From contig JAOARW010000113.1 in the NCBI GenBank assembly GCA_025210475.1, positions 1 through 45,713 of the forward strand: a stretch of 45,713 nucleotides of DNA. Direction: 5' to 3'. A model generated the notes under the pieces. It saw nothing but the letters and a program-made list of their open reading frames with translations. It was not told where the DNA came from and made no database searches. Made by a program: the position numbers and the translations under genes. The DNA is from Carboxylicivirga sp. (GTDB lineage: Bacteria > Bacteroidota > Bacteroidia > Bacteroidales > Marinilabiliaceae). Shown here piece by piece: positions 9,846-18,308 of this stretch. Within the stretch, counting starts at the first letter, position 1; each line of letters starts with the position of its first letter.

Positions 9846-9872
9846 CCGGGACAGGTAGTTCCGGTTTTTTTT
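9846..9872 (+). terminator. Intrinsic terminator after the hydrolase gene
   Basis: CCGGGAC (9846-9852) pairs with GTTCCGG (9858-9864), with one G-U, around the five-base loop AGGTA. Eight T residues follow directly (9865-9872). It lies 28 bp after the stop codon, so the hydrolase gene is a separate transcription unit from the operon that starts at 10207. Confidence 0.85.
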
Positions 9873-10021
9873 ACATCATTAACTGACTCAACTTAAAAAT
9901 CCACCAAACCTGAGTCAAGCATATGCCGTAAGCAGCGCCTGTACTTTTCTTTAGCGCATTTCTAATGCTTAGGGCAATGTTTACCTTCATCATGTCTGTT
10001 ACTGGTAAATTATGTTGGTGA
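9873..10021. other. Intergenic between terminator and operator B
   Basis: No gene is supported. It holds an inverted pair TGACTCA (9884-9890) / TGAGTCA (9911-9917). It also has a partial operator-like stretch, CGCCTGTAC plus TTAG, at about 9936-9955, which resembles the 3' part of operator B. Confidence 0.4.
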
Positions 10022-10092
10022 TACAAATATACCTCCTGATCGACCAGTTTATACCCCCTGGAAATACGCCTGTACCTTCCACTAGACCAGTT
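10022..10092 (+). promoter_or_regulatory. Candidate HTCS operator B (direct repeat)
   Basis: Two direct copies of TACCT-N7-GACCAGTT lie at 10030-10049 and 10073-10092, with a 43-bp period of about four helical turns. TACCCC and TACGCCTGT boxes sit between them. The downstream copy ends 8 bp before the -33 TTG of the operon promoter, the classic place for an activator touching RNA polymerase. Operator A near the HTCS gene carries the same sequence. AraC-type HTCS regulators usually bind direct repeats. That this HTCS binds here is inference. Confidence 0.7.
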
Positions 10093-10100
10093 GTTAGGGA

Positions 10101-10128
10101 TTGACTTGTGCCCTGTCATCTACCTTTG
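10101..10128 (+). promoter_or_regulatory. Main PUL operon promoter
   Basis: TTGAC with TTG at 10101-10103, a 17-bp spacer, and TACCTTTG at 10121-10128 make a near-ideal Bacteroidetes promoter (TTG / TAnnTTTG). Transcription would start around 10135, giving a leader of about 70 bases before the first gene at 10207. Confidence 0.7.
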
Positions 10129-10206
10129 TTAACATGTGTTAATAGATGTATTTGTATCTAAATATTAGGGTAGAACCAATTACTAATTACATAATCTATA
10201 AAATCT

Positions 10207-11391
10207 ATGAAGTACAAAATCTTTAAAATTGGAGTAGCATTTATATTCCTAATGTTGCTCATAAGTTGTGAAGACGATACCTATCATCGAAAGGTGCACG
10301 GTATTAAAGAAGTTACCCATACCACCATGTTTGGTAAAGTAATGTTCCATGTTGAAACCTACGATGGTATTAAAACCATTAAAGCATCTTCCGATGCAAG
10401 CAGTTTAGATGCTAATGTAAACGGTAATGTGGCAGAAGTTGAGTTTGATAATTTAGAAGCCGGGAGACAGGTTTTTACATTTACAGGCACTACTGCTGAT
10501 GGTGTTGAATCAAGCCCATTATACCGCATTGTATCTGTAATGGATAACAGTTATTTGGATGAACTTAATACAATTAAAGTAGCTGAACAGAATTATGGTG
10601 ATGGTGTTCTTACTCTAAATTTCGAGAAACCAGGTGGAAATCATCAATACACAGTGGTGAGTTATTTTAATACAAATGGAGAAGCTCTTAATGATACAGT
10701 GTTTGGATTGAATAATTCGATCAGTCTAAATGCGGCAACCGACTATCGAAAAACGTATGCTCTAAATAGTTATTATAAAGTTAATAACTTCTTCGAAGGA
10801 TTGGTTAATAAACAAGGTGAGCCCATCAAGTTTGATAAAATCACCGATCCCAACCCGGTTCCTAATTTAAAAAGGTATCACCTAACGCATGATGAAGATG
10901 GTACAGGTCCGGCGCCTGGTGCTGCAGATGGCTTTGGTGTTTATGAAAAGTTATTTGACGGCGAATGGGAAGACAGAACCAACTTTTGGGCATCGCAGCT
11001 TGCTTACCCGCTTGTGCCAACAACATTTACTATTGAACTGGAAGAACCCACCTTGGTCAGCGAAGTTGTTTTGCATCCGAAGAATGGAAATACAAAACTG
11101 TTTCCCAAAACGGTTAAAGTGTATGGCCTAGCATCAGGAATCGAAAATGCTGATACAGAATCGAAAGGTAGTGAGGGAATAGAATGGGAAAATGAAATGG
11201 CAGCAAAGGGCTGGGAAGAGTTAGGATCCTTTACTGGCGAGAGCTGGCCGGTTTATAACAAACCATATGTAATCAAATTTGAAGGCGATCAGGAAGTAAA
11301 ATACCTGCGATTGTTACTGATGCAAACATGGAACGTGAATAAGAACAATGTGATGTTCGGTGAAATGATTGTTAAGAGAGCCTTAAACTAA
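10207..11391 (+). CDS. Surface glycan-binding lipoprotein with discoidin-like C-terminus
   Basis: Lipoprotein of 394 residues. Lipobox Cys21 (LISC) is followed by EDD, an acidic stretch typical of surface-exported Bacteroidetes lipoproteins. About residues 30-115 look like the DUF4998-type Ig-like domain found in PUL lipoproteins. A second beta-rich domain follows. The C-terminal part (about 235-394) resembles an F5/8 type C (discoidin, CBM32-like) sandwich, ending with KYLRLLLMQTWN and FGEMIVKRAL. No catalytic residues are apparent. As the first gene of the operon, 7 bp ahead of the FAS1 lipoprotein, it most likely captures glycan at the cell surface. Family assignment is from recall of sequence style. 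Confidence 0.75.
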   Translation: MKYKIFKIGVAFIFLMLLISCEDDTYHRKVHGIKEVTHTTMFGKVMFHVETYDGIKTIKASSDASSLDANVNGNVAEVEFDNLEAGRQVFTFTGTTADGVESSPLYRIVSVMDNSYLDELNTIKVAEQNYGDGVLTLNFEKPGGNHQYTVVSYFNTNGEALNDTVFGLNNSISLNAATDYRKTYALNSYYKVNNFFEGLVNKQGEPIKFDKITDPNPVPNLKRYHLTHDEDGTGPAPGAADGFGVYEKLFDGEWEDRTNFWASQLAYPLVPTTFTIELEEPTLVSEVVLHPKNGNTKLFPKTVKVYGLASGIENADTESKGSEGIEWENEMAAKGWEELGSFTGESWPVYNKPYVIKFEGDQEVKYLRLLLMQTWNVNKNNVMFGEMIVKRALN

Positions 11392-11398
11392 AATAGTT

Positions 11399-13624
11399 AT
11401 GACTAAAAAAATAAAATCTCTGTTACTATTGTCTTGTGTTGCCCTGCTTCTTGTGTCGTGCGAAAAAGAATTGCATGACCGGTATAAAACACCGGATAAT
11501 ATAAATGGAACTATTTATAAACAACTAAAAGCATCACCTAATCATCAGTTGTTTGCAAAAGCAATTGAATTGGTTGATATGAAAAACAATCTGGACGGAC
11601 GAGCACCCATGACCGTGTTTGCGCCGAACGATGATTCCATGAAAAAGTGGTTGGCTTCAAAAAATGCCAGTTCTATTGAAGATGTTGATAAAGCAGATCT
11701 TGAGATAGCTATTAATGTACATTTGGTACGAAATGTTTTTAGTAACGATCTGATTAATCAAATGAACGATATTGTTCCCCGAAGACTTAAAACATTTGCA
11801 AAAAAGCCAATAAGTTTTGAAACCAGTGATAACAAGGAATACGCATTATATCATGGTGAGAAATTTATGCCCGTTTTTACGCCTAATGTCTTTGCAGAGG
11901 ATGAGATCAGTGATCCGAACTATAACATTCAGAAAATATTTAACAAAGCGTATAATGGCTCTTTAATGTACGGTAATAGTAATGTTACTGAGACTTTAAC
12001 CTGTACCAATGGCTATTTAAACTATGTTGACGATGTTGTAAAGACTTCCAGCAATGTGGAAGACTGGATACAGAACAATTCTGAATACAGCTTGATGGCA
12101 GATTTGTATCAGCGTTATTCTTTTTATGATTACGATAGCCGATACAGTGAAAAATATGCTCAATATGCCGATTCAATCTTTCTTAAGTTTTATGCGGCTG
12201 GTAATATCAATCAGGAGTCAACAGCTGCGTTGATTTCGGGTTCATTACTAACGTATTCAATGATAGAGGAGCGCTCTTTCTTTATGATAAAAGATGCTTC
12301 TTTAAGAGATTACCTCGAAAGGGAGTTGCTAAACAGCGAAGTTAGCTCAATCAACGAAATCAACCCGGTTACCAGTATTTATTTTTTAAGAAACTTATTG
12401 GGTTATGAAACTTACTGGCCCGAGAATATCAATAGCGATATTTTTAGAAACCAGTTTGGAGCTAAGTTGAGTATTGATATTGATGCGGATGTAGATACGG
12501 TGGCTATGTGCTCAAATGGCTTGGTATATGGCCTGAATAAAGTGCCCGAAATAGAGGTGTTTAATTCGGTGATCGACTTGCCTTTTAAATACCCAAGCTC
12601 CGATTATATGTTGTACCTGGCAAGTTATAGCCAAACAATGAATGAATTGTTAGATGCAAGGACAAGCAAAAAGGCCTACCTGGCAGATAACGATGCATGG
12701 AAAAGAGCTGGCATTACAATTGACATCAAAGATCCAAAGAAATTAGGTGACGAGGAGTTTACATTAACCCCTGAAGGCAGAGACGTTGACGCAACGCCTG
12801 TTAATGTGTCTCGTTGGGTATTGGGGCAGTTCATTACCAACGAAATTCCTTTTAACGATGAATTTGATTTGGGATTAACCTTGAATAACTTCCAGGTTGT
12901 ACTTGTAAAAGAAGACGAAATCCTGGGAGGCGGTGATATCTATTTAAACGAGAGCTCTGCCCAAATCATTTCGACAGGAGTTGAGCGTAGTAACGGTACC
13001 AGATTTCAGGTTGATGACATAATTAAACCAAGTTTGTCGCTTTGTTGGGAAATTATCAGTAAGGATGATAACTATGCTGAGTTGTACAAATTATTCCAGA
13101 AGGTAGGCGGTTTTAAAACCAATTCGGAAACTGGCGAGTTTGGCAGTTGTCCTTTTATCCCTTCAGGACCATATTATACGATTTTCGCACCAACCAATGA
13201 AGCTATTATTGAGGCTTTAGATAATGGCGAAATTCCAATCGATGAAATCAATCCCGATTTAAGTCAGGAACAAATTGATAATCCTAATACACCAAAGCAT
13301 CTTGTTTATAGCGAATTGGCGAATTGGTTAAAATATCATTTTGTACCCATTAACCCTAACACCCGGGATAATTACTATTTGCCAAACGAAAATCAGGATG
13401 CACCTGTTGAGTCAGCTTTGCTTGATTTAAACAATACCACTCAGCAAAAGAAGGTGTATTACGAATTGTCGTTGTTGATACAAGGTGATCCTGATACAGG
13501 CGTTAACAACGGATTTAGCGTGACCGGTCAAAATGGAGCTTCGGCTAACGTTTTGAAGGATCGTATAGGTTTGTGTAACAAGTCTTTAATTTATTCAATT
13601 GATAATGTTATAAGCTTTAAATAG
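11399..13624 (+). CDS. FAS1 (fasciclin) domain lipoprotein, large
   Basis: Lipoprotein of 741 residues with lipobox Cys21 (LLVSC) followed by EKE. The first FAS1 domain lies at about 35-220 and shows the hallmark MTVFAPNDDSMKKWL. A second recognisable FAS1-type stretch is near the C-terminus (about 570-740), with YTIFAPTNEAIIEAL and LANWLKYHFVP. The middle section (about 230-570) is less clear and may hold a diverged FAS1 copy. FAS1 domains mediate adhesion and, in PULs, are thought to bind glycan or to partner SusC/SusD. The stop codon is followed after one base by the SusC1 start, so the two are probably translationally coupled. Confidence 0.85.
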   Translation: MTKKIKSLLLLSCVALLLVSCEKELHDRYKTPDNINGTIYKQLKASPNHQLFAKAIELVDMKNNLDGRAPMTVFAPNDDSMKKWLASKNASSIEDVDKADLEIAINVHLVRNVFSNDLINQMNDIVPRRLKTFAKKPISFETSDNKEYALYHGEKFMPVFTPNVFAEDEISDPNYNIQKIFNKAYNGSLMYGNSNVTETLTCTNGYLNYVDDVVKTSSNVEDWIQNNSEYSLMADLYQRYSFYDYDSRYSEKYAQYADSIFLKFYAAGNINQESTAALISGSLLTYSMIEERSFFMIKDASLRDYLERELLNSEVSSINEINPVTSIYFLRNLLGYETYWPENINSDIFRNQFGAKLSIDIDADVDTVAMCSNGLVYGLNKVPEIEVFNSVIDLPFKYPSSDYMLYLASYSQTMNELLDARTSKKAYLADNDAWKRAGITIDIKDPKKLGDEEFTLTPEGRDVDATPVNVSRWVLGQFITNEIPFNDEFDLGLTLNNFQVVLVKEDEILGGGDIYLNESSAQIISTGVERSNGTRFQVDDIIKPSLSLCWEIISKDDNYAELYKLFQKVGGFKTNSETGEFGSCPFIPSGPYYTIFAPTNEAIIEALDNGEIPIDEINPDLSQEQIDNPNTPKHLVYSELANWLKYHFVPINPNTRDNYYLPNENQDAPVESALLDLNNTTQQKKVYYELSLLIQGDPDTGVNNGFSVTGQNGASANVLKDRIGLCNKSLIYSIDNVISFK

Positions 13625-13625
13625 T

Positions 13626-16600
13626 ATGAATTATAAAAAGCGTTATTATATACTATTCTTGCTGCTGGTGACCTTTGTAAGCTCCTATGCTCAGGAGTTT
13701 AAGGTAACTGGTGTTGTTAAGGATCTTGACGGAGAACCCTTGCCAGGGGTTAACGTCGTTGAAGTTGATATAAACAATCGATACTTAAAAGGTACCATTA
13801 CCAATCTGGACGGGTATTTCGAGTTTGTGGTGAAGAGTCAAACAAATCGTCTAAGCTTTAGTTTTATTGGTTTTAAGGATCAGGTTGTACCGATTGATAA
13901 ATCCAATTACACCATTACTCTGATTGAAGATGTAACCGAGATTGAAGGAGTGAATATTGTTGCCAATATTGTGGATGATACCGAGTTGCTTCCAATAGCA
14001 AAGGAAAATCTTTCTTCTGCTACTCAGTCTCTTAAAATGGATGCTTTGAACGAAGTGCCTTCAGTTTCTATTGGCGATGCTATCCAGGGACGTTTAGCGG
14101 GTGTTGATGTGGCGATGATGGGTGGAGATCCCGGTTCAGGTACCCGATTAACAATTCGTGGAATTGGATCATTAAATGGTAATACAAGTCCGCTGGTTGT
14201 TTTAGATGGTATGGTTTTTCCAACCTCATTTAACGAGGATTTTGATTTTCAGACTGCAACGTACGATGACTTTGGTGCTTTGTTATCTATATCACCAGAA
14301 AACATTGAGGAAATTTCTGTATTGAAAGATGCTTCGGCGACTGCCATTTATGGTTCACGTGGGGCCAACGGTGTTTTAGTGATTAAAACCAAACGAGGAA
14401 AGTCAGGTAAAACAATATTTGGTTATAACATGCAATACAAGCTTAAGACAGAGCCCAATCCTATACCAATGTTATCCGGAAACGATTATGTTGGTCTGGT
14501 GTCTGAAGCTATCTGGAACAGTTACCTGCATTCAGAAGGAAAGAACGACAGCTACTTGTCTTTACTTGAAAACTACCCTGAAATTAATGGTGATAAGAAT
14601 TATAGATACTACGATGAATACAATGTAAATACGGATTGGTTGGGTGAAATTGTACGCGATTTTCAGAGTTCTCATAACCACGACCTTTCGATGAGTGGTG
14701 GTGGTAGTAAGGCGCGTTATCGAATTACCTTAGGTATGCTTAATGAGAATGGTAATACCACCTCAACCAGTTTTAATCGTTTCAACAATCGTATTAACCT
14801 GGATTATGATGTAAGTGATCGTATTAAGTTTTATACCGATTTCAGTTTTAACTCGAGCGAACGAAATGGACCCTATTTCGAAGAAGGAGACCATCCTAAT
14901 GTAAGGATGATGGCTTTAAGACGAATGCCTAACATGAGCCCATATTTATTGGATGAGCAGGGAAATCGCACAAATGATTATTTTCAGCTACGATACGATT
15001 GGCAAGGTACAGGTGGCATCGATTGGTATAACCCGGTGGCAATGAACAACGAATCCTTGTATCAAACAAAGCTTACCCGTTTAAGATCTGTATTCAGGGT
15101 AAAATATCGGATTAGCGAACGATTAAATTATCATTTCAATGTTGCCTTGGATAAAAGTGAGCAAACCATTAAGAAGTATGCACCCCAGGTGGCTTATGGT
15201 TCTTTATTAACCAATGCTATTTCAAATAAAGTTTCCGAAACAACGCAGGAAAACTTCGCTCTTGAAACCGAACAGCGTATACAATACACGCATTTATTTA
15301 ATGAAGGTACAGCACTGAACGCCATGATAAGGTTTAATACCAACCTAACGTCTGTCGATCAGTATACCCCAACTATTCGAAGCATTCCTTCGGCTGATGC
15401 TAAAGATGTGGCTAACAATGGAGTTGTACAGAGTTTCAAAAATGAAACAAATGAAAACCGTTTAGCCAGTTTATCTTCTACCATCCATTATGTTTACAGA
15501 AACAGGTACATCATTCAGGGAACATACCGCTACGATGGAACCAGTAAGATCGGAGCCAACGAGCGATGGTCGCAATATCCGTCAATCGGTATCGGTTGGA
15601 GAATTGATCAGGAAAACTTTCTTGGTGCAGCCACCTGGTTGGATAATTTAAAACTGGATGCCGCCTACGGTGTTATTGGACGTTCACCAACACAGTCCTA
15701 TTCTCACTACGGAGCATATAGTGGAAATGGTGCTTACATGGACAAAAATGCCATTCAGCCAACAAGGGTAACATTATCGAATTTGAAGAATGAAAGAATC
15801 GAAGATTTTAACCTTGGATTTAATTTGAGCGCCTTCAATTATCGGGTCGATCTGAGTGTTCAGTACTACAACAGGACAACCCGTAACCTATTAATGAAAG
15901 ATGCAACCATTCCAACGGTAACAGGTTTTTCTAAGTTACAATGGTATAATGGAGGTGATATCAGAAACTCTGGATTTGAAGTTTTTGGTTCGGTGGTACC
16001 AATCAAGAAAAACAATTTTCAATTCAGGATAGCGTACAACTTTGCGTATAACAAAAATGAAATTCTTTCGAAACCCGATAATGTTAAGTTATTGAACTAC
16101 ACCTATGGGAATGGTAAGTTTGCAAGTAACCAGTTGGTTGGTAATCCTTTGTATGGAATTTATGGTTATCGCAGTTTAGGCGTATACAGCACTACTGAGG
16201 ATACCTATGCCAAAGATGCCAATGGCAATGACATTTTGGATATTAATGGCCAGCGGGTAATCATGACATCGAAATACAATCAGGAGTTTAAAGCCGGCGA
16301 TGCGCGTTATGAGGACATTAACTCAGATGGTGTAATAGATGAGAATGATATCGTCTTTTTGGGCGGCACGCAACCGAAGTATACTGGTGGATTTACACCA
16401 ACTTTTACTTATAAGAACTGGAGTTTAAAAACCCACTTTGCCTATCGTCTGGATTTCTATATCAAAAATATGACGCGTATTAAGACGGAGGACATGTATG
16501 GTAAGTCTAATCAAAGTACCGCCGTATTGCATCGATGGAGAAATGAAGGTGATGTTACCGATGTACCAAGAGCTTTATATAACAGGGGCTACAATACATT

Positions 16601-16853
16601 AGGAAGTGATCGTTTCGTGGAGAAAGGGGATTATATCAACTTTTCACAGTTAACATTAAGTTATCGTTTTACTCCGGAGTTTCTTAAGCGCATACATTTC
16701 AAATCGTGTAGTATGTATGTAACTGGACAAAACCTTGTTACCTGGACAAAATATTCAGGTCAGGATCCTAAAACTGTGTCAGGTGTAGGTGAAGATAACT
16801 CATATTCGCCACTCCCACAGACGTATACATTAGGTCTTAATTTACAATTCTAA
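13626..16853 (+). CDS. SusC-like TonB-dependent outer-membrane transporter 1
   Basis: Outer-membrane oligosaccharide importer of 1075 residues. The signal peptide ends SSYAQ. A CarboxypepD_reg-like domain follows at about 23-105 (VTGVVKDLDGEPLPGVNVV). The plug at about 130-265 has the family hallmark VLKDASATAIYGSRGANGV. The rest is a 22-strand beta barrel ending in a C-terminal Phe (GLNLQF), as expected for BAM-assembled proteins. DINSDGVIDENDI is the usual SusC calcium-binding-like loop. Length and order are normal. SusD1 starts 10 bp downstream, and the two should form the pedal-bin import complex driven by TonB. Confidence 0.97.
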   Translation: MNYKKRYYILFLLLVTFVSSYAQEFKVTGVVKDLDGEPLPGVNVVEVDINNRYLKGTITNLDGYFEFVVKSQTNRLSFSFIGFKDQVVPIDKSNYTITLIEDVTEIEGVNIVANIVDDTELLPIAKENLSSATQSLKMDALNEVPSVSIGDAIQGRLAGVDVAMMGGDPGSGTRLTIRGIGSLNGNTSPLVVLDGMVFPTSFNEDFDFQTATYDDFGALLSISPENIEEISVLKDASATAIYGSRGANGVLVIKTKRGKSGKTIFGYNMQYKLKTEPNPIPMLSGNDYVGLVSEAIWNSYLHSEGKNDSYLSLLENYPEINGDKNYRYYDEYNVNTDWLGEIVRDFQSSHNHDLSMSGGGSKARYRITLGMLNENGNTTSTSFNRFNNRINLDYDVSDRIKFYTDFSFNSSERNGPYFEEGDHPNVRMMALRRMPNMSPYLLDEQGNRTNDYFQLRYDWQGTGGIDWYNPVAMNNESLYQTKLTRLRSVFRVKYRISERLNYHFNVALDKSEQTIKKYAPQVAYGSLLTNAISNKVSETTQENFALETEQRIQYTHLFNEGTALNAMIRFNTNLTSVDQYTPTIRSIPSADAKDVANNGVVQSFKNETNENRLASLSSTIHYVYRNRYIIQGTYRYDGTSKIGANERWSQYPSIGIGWRIDQENFLGAATWLDNLKLDAAYGVIGRSPTQSYSHYGAYSGNGAYMDKNAIQPTRVTLSNLKNERIEDFNLGFNLSAFNYRVDLSVQYYNRTTRNLLMKDATIPTVTGFSKLQWYNGGDIRNSGFEVFGSVVPIKKNNFQFRIAYNFAYNKNEILSKPDNVKLLNYTYGNGKFASNQLVGNPLYGIYGYRSLGVYSTTEDTYAKDANGNDILDINGQRVIMTSKYNQEFKAGDARYEDINSDGVIDENDIVFLGGTQPKYTGGFTPTFTYKNWSLKTHFAYRLDFYIKNMTRIKTEDMYGKSNQSTAVLHRWRNEGDVTDVPRALYNRGYNTLGSDRFVEKGDYINFSQLTLSYRFTPEFLKRIHFKSCSMYVTGQNLVTWTKYSGQDPKTVSGVGEDNSYSPLPQTYTLGLNLQF

Positions 16854-16863
16854 AATTTGTAAC

Positions 16864-18306
16864 ATGAGAAAGATATTTCTAAATATAATTGTATGCTGTC
16901 TTCTGTTTTCTTCATGTGATAGCTACCTGGAACTGAAACCACAGAACGAAGTGGTGAAGGAGGATTTCTGGCAGACACAGCAAGATGTAGAAGGTGTTTT
17001 ATGGAGTGCTTACAGGCAATTACAGCAGCTCAATTTTGATATTATTGTGATGGGAGAGTTGCGAGCCGATGAATTAGCATTATCGAGCACTTCCTGGGAA
17101 TATGTGCGAGCCGGATTGGTTACACCCAATAGTTCGTTTGCTAAATGGGATGCCTGGTATAAGCTCATCAGTTACTGTAATGTTGTTATAGCCAATAGTG
17201 ATGATGTGGTGGAACGCGACATTAACTTCTTTGCTGAGGAAAGTGCCTCATTGATTGCTGAAGCAAAAGCCATTCGCGCATTGGCTTACTTTTATGTGGC
17301 CCGTTGGTGGAAAGATGCTCCTTTAGTGGTGGATTCATACGATACCGATGAACATAGTTACTTAATTCCAAAATCAATAGATTTAGAGATTTTGAATTTT
17401 GTTTACAATGATTTAAATGCTTCGGTAAAGAACCTTAAAAATCTGTTTGGTGAAGAGTGGGAGTTGTATGGCCGCATGACACAGGCTGCTGGTTATACAA
17501 TTTTGGCAGACATTTCTTTGTACCTTGAAAAATACGACAATGCCATTAAGCATTGCGATCAGGTTTTTGCATTAAGAACCAAATCATTGGTCGATAAGGA
17601 TGATTGGTTTACCTTGTTCAGCGAGGAGTTTACCAATGAGAGTATTTTTGAACTACCATTCGACGAAAAATACAACCAAAAGAACAGCATTTTCGGCCTC
17701 TTTCAGGGGAACAAACCGATGTTCAGGTTTTCAAGTGATTACCACGAAGGAACAGATAAACTGTTTACAAACATAAGCGATGTCCGTTACGAAGGCACTT
17801 ACAACAATACAAACCAACGAATTCGTAAGTATGTTACAAAATTCAATGGTACAGATTATGAGGTGATTTCGCAGGATGAAAGCTATGCAAATATTAAGCT
17901 TTACCGTTTAGCCGAAGTATATTTAATTCGTGCGGAAGCTTACGCGATGAAGAATGATTTTAATAAAGCGCGTGAGGATATTAAAGCGGTTGCAGACAGA
18001 GCATTGCCAGAAAGCATTGTACCTACTTTTAATTCGGTTGATGATGCCTTAAATACTATTCTTTTGGAACGTCGAAAAGAGTTTTGTGGCGAAGGTAAAT
18101 TGTGGTTCGATCTTTTACGAATTGCACGAAAAGAAGACTGGAAAAGAAAACAGTTAATCATGGATATCGTCCTATCTTATGTAAAAGGTGTTGACTATGC
18201 AAAGGTAGAAGCTATGATTCAAGATCCCTATTCGTATTATTTCCCGATACATACGAGCGAATTGAATAATAATAAAGCATTAGAACAAAATCCATATTAT
18301 AAATAA
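16864..18306 (+). CDS. SusD-like outer-membrane lipoprotein 1 (RagB/SusD)
   Basis: Lipoprotein of 480 residues, lipobox Cys18 (LFSSC) followed by DSYLELKPQNEV, the standard SusD start. TPR-like helices carry the fold (AKAIRALAYFYVARWW, about 140-155). The C-terminal part has LYRLAEVYLIRAEAYA and LLERRKEFCGEGKLWFDLLR, both typical of the family. It caps SusC1 and binds oligosaccharide before import. It is 2 bp ahead of the next FAS1 lipoprotein. Confidence 0.96.
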   Translation: MRKIFLNIIVCCLLFSSCDSYLELKPQNEVVKEDFWQTQQDVEGVLWSAYRQLQQLNFDIIVMGELRADELALSSTSWEYVRAGLVTPNSSFAKWDAWYKLISYCNVVIANSDDVVERDINFFAEESASLIAEAKAIRALAYFYVARWWKDAPLVVDSYDTDEHSYLIPKSIDLEILNFVYNDLNASVKNLKNLFGEEWELYGRMTQAAGYTILADISLYLEKYDNAIKHCDQVFALRTKSLVDKDDWFTLFSEEFTNESIFELPFDEKYNQKNSIFGLFQGNKPMFRFSSDYHEGTDKLFTNISDVRYEGTYNNTNQRIRKYVTKFNGTDYEVISQDESYANIKLYRLAEVYLIRAEAYAMKNDFNKAREDIKAVADRALPESIVPTFNSVDDALNTILLERRKEFCGEGKLWFDLLRIARKEDWKRKQLIMDIVLSYVKGVDYAKVEAMIQDPYSYYFPIHTSELNNNKALEQNPYYK

Positions 18307-18308
18307 TC

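Noticed and set aside
9871..10119. 82-residue minus-strand frame between hydrolase and operon
   Set aside because: It reads back through operator B and starts in the promoter. The KLVD-type residues shared with the operator A region come from the DNA motif and do not indicate a conserved peptide.
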